64,000 nt of DNA from Hydra vulgaris (GCF_038396675.1 NC_088931.1:39092001-39156000); one strand, 5' to 3'. Numbered from the stretch's first letter, positions 43,985 to 56,291 are shown. Notes: generated by a model from the sequence alone, not told the origin. Translations and numbers: made by a program.

Positions 43985-45188
43985 AAACGAAGACCTTTGG
44001 TACAATTGCCCTCTAACTAAAGATTTTTTACGTAAGTTATTATTTAAATGTACGCCTATAAATAACATTCTGTTTCCCGTTCAACTATTTTCAATTGTCG
44101 TTATATTATCTTCAGAGTTTATTATTAAAACGATTTTCCGATTTTTATTTTTATTTTGCTTTTGTAATAAACAATTTTGTTTTTTTACTTGTTAAAGAAA
44201 AAATATAAGACGAATATGAAAATATTGTATAATAGTAGATAAATTCTCTTTTATAGTATTTTGTTTTCAAAATAAACATTCTAATGTATTTGTTTTTCAA
44301 ATAATATATATATATATATAATTTCAAAACTGTTTTATCATTTGTAAGTCTAAAAATAAATCACACTTAGTTCACGCAAAAGGTAGAATATTTTACCCTA
44401 TGTAAACGCGAGCGCAGGAAAAAAATGTTTGTTGAATAAGCAAGCTGTTGAAGTTTTTTTTTAAAATTTAAAGCATTAAATGTAATTGTGTACATATTCC
44501 CAACGTTTTAGCTTTAAGAACAAGCGCCATGAAAAAGTCATTACTTAAAGAAAATAAATAAAAAAACAAATTAATACTAAAAACAAATTAAGGCTAAATA
44601 CTGTTAACGTAATATTTGTTCCTCTAATTTGGTCAGTGATAGTTTAGGGGATATGACAAGTCCTAAGAAATAATTATTTCTAGTCATTATATATGACGTA
44701 GTACATATTTTATTTTCATAAATAACGTTTAAATCAGCAATTTTTAGCGTTTAATGATTTTTATACTAACATTAAAGTTAAAAAAGTTAGAACAAACAAA
44801 ATAACGCATAAAAATAAAAACTATCAAGTCAAAGAATTTTCATTTATCAGAATTAACTAAAAATCTAGTTCTATACCGAAATGATTTTGCATACCATATT
44901 TTTCAATATATAAGTTAGGGGAGAGCGAACCTAATTAAATTTTAACGATTTACGGTGACGTTAGTATGAAGAGTCTCTTGCTGAGCACAAATTTTAAAAA
45001 TATAATAATAACGTCAAACTGTTAAAATCAAATCTTCATAAAGTTTTTTTCATAACGCAATTTTTAATTAAAAATATCAAGGACATCAAGTATTTTTGGC
45101 TAGTTCTAAAATTTATTCAATATTTATACACCATTTATGCACTTTAGTGTTAAAACTATTTTTTTATTATTATTAAATATACAACTTC
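43985..45188. other. 3' flank and AT-rich intergenic stretch
   Basis: The first 60-100 bases may still be coding in a shifted frame (see the gene at 43125). The rest shows no gene. A TTAGGGGAGAGCGAACCTAA word at 44915 resembles a pogo-type terminus (compare 62631), but nothing else of an element is seen. Confidence 0.4.
44166..44171 (+). terminator. polyadenylation signal AATAAA for the gene at 43125
   Basis: AATAAA about 180 bases past the annotated stop, or about 60-130 past the alternative shifted end. Confidence 0.35.
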
Positions 45189-45444
45189 ATTTAATATTTC
45201 TTACACAAAGTATGAGAACTTAAACAATATTAATGTAGGGTCGTCCCTAATTTTTATTCATTTTACACCTCTCTTTCCCCCTCCCCCGCCCCTCTCCTTT
45301 TTACAATATCGTAAACTCTTTAGTAACAAGTTCCGTATGAGTCGTCACTTCCCCCCCTCCTCCCCAAAGCGTCACGTAATTTATGGACGACCCCTAGATA
45401 AATATTGTTTAAGTTCTCATACTTTGTATAAGAAATATTTAATG
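45189..45444. mobile_element. MITE nested between 44-bp inverted arms
   Basis: The outer arms 45189-45232 and 45401-45444 are reverse complements with very few mismatches (CATTTAATATTTCTTACAC...). Between them sits a MITE (45238-45394) with ends GGGTCGTCC / GGACGACCC and TA on both sides. Its interior is strand-asymmetric (C/T-rich top strand), and TTATGGACGACCCC links it to the elements at 8637 and 59629. Confidence 0.75.
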
Positions 45445-46364
45445 AATGATTAGTTAACAATATTAATTACAATTAGTATTGCTAACCAATATTAATTGTA
45501 AACGTATCTCTACTGCTGACCAATATTAAAAAAAATTAAAAGATGTAAAGATTGAAAGATGGAAACATGCAGTTTTCGACAAATTAATATTAAGAAATAG
45601 CAAATCAGTTCATTGTTTATTTGTCAAAAGTTCAATGGCTTATTACACATTTTATTTCTAAATATTAATTTCAAGAAAGTTCTAATTAAAAACTTGACAA
45701 ATAATTAAATAGAGACTCTTGACGTATTCATTCATACAGTACATATGAGTAAAACTTATGAAAATAAAAACATTTAAACTCAACTCTCATGTAAACTTAA
45801 CTAAAAATAATAACATATAGAGCATAATCTGGCGCCAGTTAAACCATTTTCAGAGAAGTAAAAAAACTTCATATAAAAACGGTTTAAACGATTTTTAATC
45901 TGATAATAAATTTAATTTTGATTTCGACGGTGTAATTATTTCTTTAATGTTAAACTAGAATACTATTCTCAAATAATTTATTTCCTATTATAGGAATAAA
46001 ACATTTGAAAAAAAAAAATTTAGTTTTTCTGATAAAACTATTCAAACCACTTGTTATCGAATTTTTCATTAGAAAGTAGGAATCTACAATGTCCTCCAAA
46101 ACATAAGCAACCAAATAAAAAGTCATATTATTTCCAACTTCAATTACTGAATACAGCTTTTTATAAAATAAAAAAATACTCCAAGCGGTATCAAACTGTT
46201 AAAATTACATATAAAAAAAAGATTTGTACATAATACAACTATCTGAACATGAAAAAAGGAGTTGTTTTGCTTGCATTGGTGTTTTAATGTAAAAATGTGG
46301 TCTTCCAAAACATCAGCAACTTTTTTTTAATTAATAATAGAAAAAAAAAAAAAAGATTAAATCA
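45445..46364. other. AT-rich intergenic stretch, no gene seen
   Basis: A short repeat ACCAATATTAA recurs between 45455 and 45535. The open frame at 46051-46233 shows no protein character. Confidence 0.5.
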
Positions 46365-47330
46365 ACAATGACATATCTTTAACTTTTTAAGATCATAGCA
46401 AATCTTTTTGGCATTGACTCGATAAGTTTAAAAATTTTTTTTTGCGTAATCGCATTCCACATGGCTTTAATAGCGTTTTCGTTTTAGAGAATGTTCTACT
46501 TGATGCCATAAATTTCAATAGGATAGATATCAGGCAATTGAGCTCGCTACTTCCTTACTTCATTTTGAGTTGTTGCAGTTGCTATTTTTTTAACGAGTTT
46601 AGACGTGTGTTTTGGGTCGTTTTCTTGTTGAAACGTCTATAGAAAAGACATATGTTCATAAAAATCAGCATGAGAAACAATTTTTTCCTAAAGAATATAA
46701 CCATATACAACTCAATTCATAATGTCATTTATTTGATGGCTTCCCAGCCCAGCTTCCCTAAAATTAGAAAAACAACTCCAAACACTGCATCTTTTCCACC
46801 ACCATGTTGGACTGTTCCTCTTGTGTACTTAGAACTCAAACGTTTACATTTTGGTCTAAATAACTTCAAATTGCCATTAAAATCTTTCAAATTTTGTATT
46901 GATTCATTGCTCCAATCTCATTTTCAATTATTATTAGTGCAATGTCTAAGAGCATTTGAAAATCTACTTTTTTTCTTTAAAAACATTTCGTCTCTTTAGA
47001 GAAGCGTAGGTTTTTTTGCTGTTCTGAAGCTCAGAAGTCCTGAAAGTTGTAACCGTCTGCTAACTTTTTGAAAACTGAAAGTTTCAGTTTTATAATACTA
47101 TCATTAGCGCTGTCAAAAAGACTTTTCGACTAAATGAATATTTTGTCTGTCTGTAAAATGAAATTTTTTGCGTGGTCTTTTAGAAATTTTAGTTTAACTG
47201 AAGTCGAACAAATTTTTTTTTTTTTTTTAGATTGTAAAGCTAAATCATAGTTGTCTCTTGCAAAGAATCCCGAAAAATCATTGTAAGATAGAAACCGTTG
47301 ATATTATAAAATTCTCACACCAAAATAGCG
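46365..47330 (-). pseudogene. Tc1-like transposase remnant
   Basis: Blocks on the minus strand in changing frames follow the Tc1 order. Near 47070-47030 is RRLQLSGLLSFRTAKKPTL (second HTH and linker). Near 46830-46780 are GTVQHGGGKDAVFGVVF pieces (usual HGGGSVMVWGCF). Near 46630-46600 is FQQENDPKHTSKLV-like sequence (second Asp, QDNDPKHTS). Near 46530-46500 is RAQLPDIYPIEIYG (usual SPDLNPIEN.W, last acidic residue). The end is LIESMPKRFAMIL near 46400. Plus-strand open frames at 46442-46642 and 46652-46999 are shadows of this. No terminal repeats identified. Confidence 0.7.
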
Positions 47331-48488
47331 CAAAGCTGTGATCTCAAGTCAATATCATTCCTTTTAATGTGACACCGACCGCAAAAATGAACACTTAACT
47401 GTTTTTTTTAGTTTTTGTAAAACCATATTTTCACATTAAATACTAACACGTGCAAAACAACACGTTTTTACATTTTTAGGTAGTCGTATAGGTACAAATC
47501 TTTTTCTTGTATTAATTATTAGGAATTTGGTTTCCATTTTTTTTGATTAAATTCTGTAATCAGTAAATGAAGTTGAAAAAACAAAAATTTTATTTAGTTG
47601 CTATTTAATATATATGAATTTAAATAATGAATTCTCGTATGTGTTGATTGCAGTTATTCAACAAGTTTTACCTTAAAATTATTTATTTATCATTTACGTT
47701 TAAAACTTCAATAAGTAGACTATTTTATCAACTTGGCTTGGTACTGTACTAAACAAAAATATCTGTTCCTAGATATCAACTCTTCATGGCATAAAATAAC
47801 AATTCTTTAAATTGAACAATAACCAAACTAATACATATATGATATGGAATTTAGATAAATCATTAACAAAACTATAAACAGTGAACTGTAAAGTTGCGCT
47901 TACTGTAATAAAACAATTTCAAAATGTGCAGAAAAATTAAAGAAGATAGGGCTAGTTGAGCATATAGGAAAGTTATTCCAGAGCCGTGGCTAGGACCAAA
48001 TAAAAAAAGACTCAAAATAGACAAAAGTGCTTGTGTTTCTCGAGTGAGATAATCAAGCACTTTTTCTATTTTGCGTCTAAAATGTGAAAGAAACATTTTT
48101 TTTACTTTTTTTTTTAAATTTTTTTTTTACGTTTTACTTAATATTTTGCTTATTTCTCTAGATAAAAAAAACATTTGTTTAACATCACCTGTTGATGTTT
48201 TATTGAAATTAACAATATTTTTTGCTATAGTAGATTTATTGTTATTTAATGTAAACCAGGTAATTTTTTGCCCTCTTTTTAGCTAACATTTTAGTTTTGT
48301 CTCTAGAATCCGCTTTTTGTTAAAAAAAAGTTTAAAAACCTTTAAAAAGTATTTTATTTTGCTCACACCCTGGTAACTCATGAATAAAATCTTTAGAGCA
48401 TCGATTGCACATGGGTTATTTCAATATAAAATAAAAATTTCAAAAATGACTCCAATCTTTAAGATCGTATAGTACAAACATAACAAAT
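47331..48488. other. AT-rich intergenic stretch, no gene seen
   Basis: A minus-strand frame at 47872-48096 has a hydrophobic stretch but no recognisable motif and no context, so it is not called. Confidence 0.45.
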
Positions 48489-48490
48489 TA

Positions 48491-48601
48491 TCCCAGTGGG
48501 CACAGGACCTAAATAAGACGTCTTTTGAACGTTCAACAGACGTCCAAAACGTTCAAAAGACGTTTAAAAGACGTCTTTTTTACGTCCTGTGCCCACTGGG
48601 A
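48491..48601. mobile_element. short GACGTC-type MITE with TA flanks
   Basis: 111 bp. Ends TCCCAGTGGGCACAGGAC and GTCCTGTGCCCACTGGGA are exact inverted repeats of 18 bp, with TA at 48489-48490 and 48602-48603. The interior repeats AGACGT words. Same family as the truncated copy at 29520-29780. Confidence 0.85.
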
Positions 48602-48679
48602 TAGCCCTATTTCAGTTCTTTAAATTGTTTCAAAAATTTTAGAAAGAATAATGTACTATTTATCTATACGAACAATGTA

Positions 48680-49100
48680 TCAAATCCACTCTTATCTTAT
48701 TTAAAATAAAATACAAAAACCAATTTGGTTTAAAAAAAAAAATTCAACAAAGCATGTCATTCTTCAACTTACGGCCTATAAAAGTGATTCTTTTAAAGAC
48801 TCTTGTTTTACACTAGGAGTGTTTATTGATTTGTACAAAGCATTTGATACTGTCAATCATCAAATCCTGTTAAAAAAACTAATGTCATATGGCATTACAG
48901 ATAAAACTCTGCTATGCTTCTAAAGTTATCTTAACCGTAAACAGTTTGCTAACAGTAAAGATTCTATATCTCACCTATTAATAAATTAATGAATTTCTTT
49001 TAAAAATGATATTTTATAAATTATTTTTAGACTTGAGTTTTCGCTATCAATGATAACAAATGGTTCAAACCAAACCGTTTAATTTATAGAATATTGATCA
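48680..49100 (+). pseudogene. LINE reverse transcriptase fragment
   Basis: In the plus strand 48715-48920 reads QFGFKKKNSTKHVILQL (usual QFGFR..HST..A) and then GVFIDLYKAFDTVNHQIL, RT motif A with its catalytic Asp, followed by KKLMSYGITDKTLL and a stop. Another piece (SYLNRKQFANSKDSISH) follows to about 48985. No YADD box. A decayed, internally truncated CR1/Jockey-like copy. Confidence 0.75.
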
Positions 49101-49103
49101 GTA

Positions 49104-49141
49104 CCACAATTTTACTTACACTTCAGTAAGTAAAATTGTGG
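49104..49141. repeat. perfect hairpin, 16-bp arms
   Basis: CCACAATTTTACTTAC (49104-49119) against 49126-49141, directly after the LINE fragment where the PQGS motif region would be. Confidence 0.85.
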
Positions 49142-50819
49142 AGAAATTGAATAAAAGAGCGGTAAGAACAAATGATTGAAATACATTTAAATCCAGCTTG
49201 AAGTAAAGCATAATTAGATATATATGCGTCTACCTTGTCTGTTACTGGTTTTATTTATTTTGTTAGCATTATATAATGATCATACAATGAATATAAACAA
49301 AAAACAAAAAAAGAAAGGGAACAAAATTGGTCGTGTATGTAATAGCAAACTTGGCGATGATTATAAAAGAAAGTATATATACGATATGAATGTTTGATAT
49401 AAAATATACAAAAGTACGTCTAGTAAAGTCAATTGAAAACAATAAAAATGATTTGATCTTCTTAATCGTTTAATTCCATTTGTACTATGCCAGGCCCATA
49501 GAATTAATACATTCCTTAAACGCCGCTGCGATGCAGCGTTCAAGGAATATTATAATTAAATAAGATTTATTTTCTGCGTCAGAACAATACCTTTTTTTTT
49601 TCTTCCAGTACAAAGAGAAATTAACAAAAAAGTTTATAATTGATTATAAATTTTGTACAACTCGGTAACTTATCTAAAATAAGATTAACAGCTCGAGCTA
49701 AATCAAAAAAAAAACTGCGTGGGTTTTATTAGTACCAATTATAAATACCGTTGTAGACACGTCAACTGACCAATACTAAAAATACTAGAACTCAAGCTTT
49801 AGGATTGTCTAAAAAAATGCTAACATTTGAATTCTTAGTATATTTGTATTTTATAAAAAGTATTATGTACAAAATGAAAACGAACTTAAAGACCTTAACA
49901 TAATTGATGTTCTTATGTTGTTAAACAGTTCAACTGAGATTTTTTACAGTATTAATGTGCAATAAAGTATGCGCTTCAATTAAGCCTTGATCCTGAATCT
50001 GATTTTAAAAGAGTTCATAGGAGATGACTATTGCCAAATAACATTGATTCTATTCTATATTTTCAAACGATATTTAATATTTATACATTTTACAGACTGG
50101 AGTTGAAATTTTTTTTAGATAGTCTAGGTAAATTAGCTTATGAGCATTTGAAAAAGTGTAATTCAACTATTGAACCATTGTTAATTTTATGAAAAAAATT
50201 AGAAAACTATCCTCTCCTGGGGTTGATATTATAAAACTTTTTACAGGCGTAAAATGCTACCGGCGAAAATTTTACTCTGAGAATTTTTACAGCCGTAAAT
50301 TTAGAGTCTTATAATGCTTTTTTTTATTTCAATGTTGTTAAACTTTTCCGCATCAAATTTAGTAGGTATCTATGCCCTGAGTTTATTTATAGAAATCTAT
50401 TGTCCGGATCAATAACATTCTCAAGCCATAAAAGATTATCAAAAAAATGTGTTTTTGATAACCTTTTTGGTCTTTTATGAAGGTGATTCTAACTTGTGCA
50501 AATGTGTTGGGATTAACATGACTTAAACAACAAAATAATAACTTTTACATGTACCAAAAAAAATGCCAAAAAACATATGATTTTAATTTTTTGGAATAAA
50601 TTTTTTTCTGAAAATCTATACTTAGATGTTGAAGTGGTATATTCCAGTTATAATACCACTGTAAAATACCACTCATTTTTGGTTACTCCCAATTACATTT
50701 GCAGAAAATTAAAAACAATTTTGTTTTTCACTTTTTCATATAATTTTTTAATATTTGATATTTCAATCTTATTGTGATTATTTAATGTTTCAAACAATTA
50801 TTACTAGTTAAAAAAGGCG
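49142..50819. other. AT-rich intergenic stretch, no gene seen
   Basis: Contains an imperfect hairpin at 49511-49548 (ATTCCTTAAACGC-CGCTGC and partner). The remaining sequence shows no coding signal on either strand. Confidence 0.5.
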
Positions 50820-52595
50820 TTAAGACAAAAAATATCACAAGAAGAATTGCAGCGGAAGCCATGCATAATGCCTTGTTAGATATCTCAACTAACAGAATAT
50901 TGATTTTTAAGGCATCCAAGTTATATAGTATACCATATGGTACTCTGCACAACAAGAGTAAATTAAGGCAAATGAAAAACTTTGAAGGGCAGACCAGATT
51001 ACAGGCTTATCCCGAAGAAAAGATTCCACAAGTTATTAGCATCCTGACAGATTGGAAGTTACCTTTGGATAAGTTGGATATAGGCCTGCTCGTAAAAGAC
51101 TATCTAGATAGAATGGGTATTATTGATTTACAACTTAAAAACCACTTACCTGGCCCTGATTGAATAAAATCTTTCATTGTTCGCAGTAATGTGACTGCTC
51201 GAATTGCTGACAACGTAAAACTAGCAAGAGCTGAAATTGATCAAATTTCAGTCTGTTTATATTTTGATGAGTTATCCATTACACTTCAAGACATTCCTAA
51301 TACCAATATATTCAACTATGATGAGACAAATGTGAGCGATAACCCAGGATCTGAAACAGTAGTTTGTAAACGTGGCCTTAAACGCGTGGAAAGAAAAGTG
51401 CAGCATTCTAAAGGAGCTATTAGTATTATGTACTGTGGAAGAGCAGCTGGTCAATTTCTTTTTTCATGGTTGTTTATAAACCTGAGAACTACTGCATAGA
51501 GTGGACAAATGGTGACCCACCTGGAACCATATTCGACAGTTCAAAATCTGGTTGGTTTGACTCTAGAACATTTAAACGTTAGTTCAGCGAAATTTTTATT
51601 CCTGAAATAGCATCTCTTACAGGAACTAAAGTTGTTATTAAGGATGATTTAAAGTTGTTTTTGAGGATGATTTAACTTCACATTTCACATCTGATATCAT
51701 CAAAGCAGGCTTGAAAAATAATATCCGGTTTACATGTTTAATCCCAAATGCTACACATCTGCTACAACCGCTTGATATTGCTGTTTTCAGATGCTTGAAA
51801 GTTTAGTGGAAAAAGATTTTACAAACATGGAGAAGAGAATTACGAATCAAAGGTTCAATTCCAAAAAACCGTTTCCCAATGCTCTTGACAAAATTGCAAA
51901 ATACTCTAAAAGCAGACAACTTAAAAGCAGGGTTCGAAGCTTCAAGCATATATCCATTGAATTGAGAAAAAGTATTAAAACGGCTCGCAGATGTCAACAA
52001 ATACAATGACGGTGAGACCATAAAAGAAATATTAAATGAGAGTGTACGAGATATTCTCACAAAGTACTGTGGCAATGATGCAGCAGAAAAAACTAATAGA
52101 AAAAAGAGGGAAAAAAATTGCACAAGGAAAATTGATCACATTGATTATAGACAACATCAAACCAGGAAAAATCCAAAAACCAACAAATTAAATGCAAAAA
52201 ATCAAAAGTACCTTCAAAAGATGTTGAATCTTTGTCTAAATTAGAAGACATTGAAGTCGGTAGTAGTGGTTATCCCAACGAGTAATGACAAGAAAGATGT
52301 TGATTTAAATGAGTCTAATCAAGAAGAACCTGATTTCAACAATTTTCTAACTACAGGGAGTTGGCATGTTGTAGTCTACCCAGGAAAAACTAAAAAAAGT
52401 GTGAAATTGAATTACATTGGACAGTTTGTTGAATTTTTACCGACACCCAAAATTCTTTATATGAGGTTCCTAAGAAAAGTAAAAGGATCCAAAAATCTGT
52501 TTAATTATCCTGTTGCAGAAGACATCGTTTTTGCTGTACATTTCTCAAGTATATTGCAACATCTTCAACCACCGAAGACAAATAATAGTTATTAA
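50820..52595 (+). pseudogene. pogo/Tigger-like transposase, second lineage, broken
   Basis: 50830-51163 encodes the DNA-binding region (RRIAAEAMHNALLDIS, ASKLYSIPYGTLHNK, then DWKLPLDKLDIGLLVKDYLD and LPGPD, the CENP-B-type domain), ending in a TGA where relatives carry a Trp. 51191-51499 continues with NTNIFNYDETNVSDNPG (first Asp) and ISIMYCGRAAGQF. Frame-shifted pieces up to 51790 include GTKVVIKDDL and NATHLLQPLDIAVFR (last acidic region). A long C-terminal tail at 51791-52595 ends with TTGSWHVVVYPGKTKKSVK and YIGQFVEFLP. The tail resembles a small domain seen at the C-terminus of many cnidarian transposases. At least five stops or shifts. It differs clearly from the copy at 2117-3885, so it is a separate lineage. 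Terminal repeats were not found. Confidence 0.75.
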
Positions 52596-53310
52596 CTAGA
52601 GTTTGCAAATGTAAAAAATATTGATAAAATTGATACGCTATCAGAAGATGTCAGAAATATTCACTAAATGATTGAACTCAGAACATTTCATTTAAGAAAA
52701 TTAACACTTTGTCTTTCAAACATTTATTTTACTAATTAGTACCCTGCAGCAGTTCAGAGGTACTGCGCAGAACAACTAATTCCTAGTCCAGTTTTAATAC
52801 CAGTTGTTGTAAAATCTTCAGAAAGTGTGATTTTTAGGTTTTTTTGTTTTGGTACCATATTTTTTATTTTAAATGGAGTTAAACAAGTATAGTACATTAG
52901 TACTTAATATTTATATACAATTAGTACTTAATATTTATATACAATTAGTACTTTTTTTTGTTAGTATTATTTTATAACTGCTAATGATGCTATTGATATA
53001 TTATATTGTTATGTTTAGCATATTAACACCAAATTGTTTTTTGTTTTTTTGTCCATTTTGTGGATATATTCGATAACCAATTTTGCTGTCTAAATTTAAA
53101 ATTTTACCAGTAAAATCTTAAAAATATATTTGTAAATTGTGATGTAATTTAGTAAAACTCCAAAAAAAAAGTATTAACGGCACCTGTGAAGATGGCTTCA
53201 TTAATAAGCTTTTAAGAAATAATAAACTATCAAAGTCACCTCCAACTTATGACTGAGATATATATTAGAAACGAAAAAAAAAAATTATATTTTATGGAAT
53301 CTATTAAGCG
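52596..53310. other. AT-rich stretch downstream of the pogo pseudogene
   Basis: Tandem ATTAGTACTTAATATTTATA copies at 52897-52945. No gene seen. Confidence 0.5.
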
Positions 53311-54173
53311 GGATCCATGGTAAAAAAAAAAATTATTTTAAATTTTTAATATTGCTTTTTTTTAAATAAAATATGAACAATAAATAAAACTGTAAAATAA
53401 AAAACCTTTTAAAAAAAAAAAATAATAATTTTAAACTGCAAAATCTGCAAAAAATACGCAAAAAGGAAGTTACGTAAAACAACTGTCGCTTGAAAAATGC
53501 TCATGCTATCAAGCTACAAATTTTATAAATTAGAGAAAACACATTGATAAAGTGACTGAAGCAGGATTATTTCATACTCTTATTTTGTTTCATAATGGCA
53601 GTTAAATTAGTGAATAATCCGAAAATTTGACCAAAAGTTGACGGGAAAATACAAATATTTTGATAAAAAAAAATATTTCTGTTAAGGATCCTGCTTCAGG
53701 AACTACTTTAAAGTATTATAAACAACTCCTGAAAATTTGAACGTTTAACTATGAGCGGATTTTAAGATATCGTTGTTCTAAGATTACAACATTTGAAAAA
53801 ATAAACAAAGAAGAAAAATGCAAAAGAAATTAATAATAAGGTTAAGATGTTCATTGAGCAATCTACGAGTAAAACAATAGAAAAACATAAAAACAGAATA
53901 TTTTAAAAGATAGTAGATATATTTTAATTAACACAGATATTGGTTATTTAGATATTTATATGACATAAAATGTAGAAACTGACAACCATTTGTGGTTGCT
54001 ATGCGCGTTGCTATGGACAATTGTTAACAAAAGTTGACAATTTTATTGTTTTAAACAGATTTTTAATGTGAACAATAATTTAAAGTCACTTTCTTCTAAA
54101 TGATAGGTAGCTTTTCTGATAAAAACTTCAATAAAGAAAAAATCATTTTTTTGCATTTTTTTACCATGGATCC
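53311..54173. mobile_element. inverted-repeat element, ends GGATCCATGGTAAAAAAA
   Basis: An 18-bp exact inverted repeat bounds 863 bp. Inside lies a second inverted pair (CTGAAGCAGGAT near 53556 and ATCCTGCTTCAG near 53688). No coding capacity. No clean target duplication, so it may be a MITE or a foldback structure. Confidence 0.5.
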
Positions 54174-54651
54174 ACCAATTAAAGGAAAGGTATAATGTTA
54201 TATCGAAAAAATAAAATTCAAAAAAAAATTTATACAAAAGAGTTTATTTGCAAAAATGCTTAAAAAGTCTATCAAACCGTTTGACGGTACATTTGTAAAT
54301 TTTCAATGTAAGTCTTGCTCCTTATTTGATGAATTTACTAATGCTTGCCAATGTTCAGAGTGAGTTCATAGAAAATCAATAAGAACGCCAGGTTAAGAAT
54401 TTTGTTTCTTTGCCACTTTATAAACAACGTGCTTTCACTTTTTTTACTGTTGACATCACGTGATATGATATTCAAAACTTGATTGGTTTTCACTTATGGC
54501 GATTCGCAAAAAGTCGAAATGAATCCAACTTTTGTTCGCTGCAGCGAACGCTGTATCAGCATAATTGCAAGAAATGTTTTATCTGCGCATGCTTATCAAC
54601 AAAAAAATTCGCTTCACGCGAGTATTTCGTCTTGTGGAAAACACACTTTGG

Positions 54652-54833
54652 TTATTTAGGTGCTCCCAGAAGTCCTTACTGTCTTATCACGGAGCATCGT
54701 GGGAGAGCATTTAAATAGAAGTTCACGCCTCCTTCCTCATCATTGACGCTTATTAGGCTAGAGCCGGCGTCGAACCCCGAATCTCTGGGTTATGAGCCAG
54801 AACTCTAACCACTGCGCCACGGCTGCTCCTTAG
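54652..54833 (-). mobile_element. tRNA-derived SINE, family A, copy 3 (best preserved)
   Basis: Minus strand: tRNA-like head GCAGCCGTGGCGCAGTGG TTAG with anticodon-like loop CTCATAA and B box GGTTCGACGCC, then body GGAAGGAGGCGTGAACTTCT, and end GGGAGCACCTAAATAA. About 182 bp, the clearest of the three copies. The open frame 54479-54718 reads through it and is an artefact. Confidence 0.8.
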
Positions 54834-55148
54834 ATGATATGTAGATAAATGTGTATGATGATAACATTATAGAATATATAATAACATCTTAGATGTTATT
54901 GATAGATGTTCTAGCAAATGACAGCATATTTTAAAAGACATTGTTAAAGGGAAATACTGTTGTAACAAAAATACACAAAAGATAATGAAAAATATAAACA
55001 AATTAGTATGAACAGTATGGAGAAGTCAGACTGATCCTGGACAAATTAGTATGAAAGAAAAAGGTTTTTAGGAAGACCTAGAAATTGTTACTTAGTGACA
55101 TTGTGTAGCATAAATACTACTTAGTGTAGCATAAATACACATTAGTCT
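54834..55148. other. AT-rich intergenic stretch
   Basis: Short repeats (ATAACATTATAGAATATATAATAACATCTTAGATGTTATT type) near 54860-54900. No gene seen. Confidence 0.45.
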
Positions 55149-55424
55149 TTAAGGTGGCCATACACAATCTTTTTATAAATAGTAAAAAAAGGAAATGATT
55201 TTTTTGGCATTAATTTTTGGTCAAACTATTCAGTAGGAAGCATGTACATTTTTTTTTTGAAATTCCAACAGTAAGTAATATTTTAGGGAGTTTTTTGTGA
55301 GCCTATTTTTCCTATATATTTTTTCTTCCTTAGTTACCATTTTTTATTTTGGTTATTTATTTTTTTACTTGACCTATTATTCAGTTACTTTCTTCGCTTG
55401 AAAGCTTTCTTATTATGTAAAATC

Positions 55425-55730
55425 ATCTTCATGACAGATTGGCTTTTTGTTATACTTTCGAAAGGTTAGGATTTAATGTTAATAGAACATTCTCTCTCTC
55501 CTAATAATATTGATTCTTGGTGTACATATTGGAGAAACAAATCACAGTTTTGTAGTATTAAACAACCTCCATGTAGTATCAAACAACTTCCAAATTCGTT
55601 TGTTGACCTTTTAAGACCACTGTTACAAATTAGTGAGCTTCTTAATCGCTGTTTGCTAGGTCTGAACCAAAATCAAAGTGAATCTGTGAATGAGGTTCTT
55701 TGGTCCAAATGTAGCTTGATAAATTTATAA
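55425..55730 (+). pseudogene. Mutator-like/Kolobok-type transposase fragment
   Basis: The plus-strand frame contains NNIDSWCTYWRNKSQFCS (usual DSWCKY...), SFVDLLRPLLQISELLNRCL and GLNQNQSESVNEVLWSKC. The last matches the highly characteristic G(K/L).QN.NES.N...W..C motif of this transposase group near its C-terminus. A few upstream residues (CYTFERLGFNVNRTF) may belong too. The N-terminal two thirds are not readable. Family naming relies on this one motif plus the TTAA flanks. Confidence 0.6.
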
Positions 55731-56291
55731 ATATTTTTGGTGGTAATAATATATTCAAAAAGAAATCAGTAATATATATATCTTCTGTATAACATATATA
55801 TATTTATACTTCAATATACTTTTTTCTTTATGTAGAAATTATTAAAAAAAAAAAAAAATTAATTCAAATATTATATGCTATTGCATACTAAAGGGGTATG
55901 CCAAACTCTATATTTTTGAGCAGTTTATCATATGTATTATGTTTTTGATTGGTTTTTAAATGAAGCATGTATCAATAAGTATTCTTTCAAAATTTCAATT
56001 AAATTTCAGTGGGGAAAGGATGTTTTTACAAGATTTTAAAAATAAAACACTATTTTTTTCAGTTTAAATATTTTTGTGGGTAGCATCACTGTGCAGAAGA
56101 TCCTGACTAAAGTATTTTCCCCTTTTGATTGAAATTTTGAACATATATCTACATTTAGCATGGGATGTAAGATATTTAGCATGGGATGTAAGAAGCAGAC
56201 TTTTTTTTTTTTGTAATAAATAATATTTATTTATAAAAAACCATTTTTTAAGATATTACACCTGGAACATAAATTTAAAAAAAAATCCTAC

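Noticed and set aside
46442..46999. Plus-strand open frames
   Set aside because: The minus strand carries recognisable Tc1 transposase blocks in the same place; these frames are shadows.
47872..48096. Minus-strand hydrophobic frame as a gene
   Set aside because: No start context, motif or homologous pattern recognised; a short AT-rich frame is expected by chance.
54479..54718. Plus-strand frame of 79 codons
   Set aside because: Half of it is the SINE at 54652-54833; no independent protein signal.
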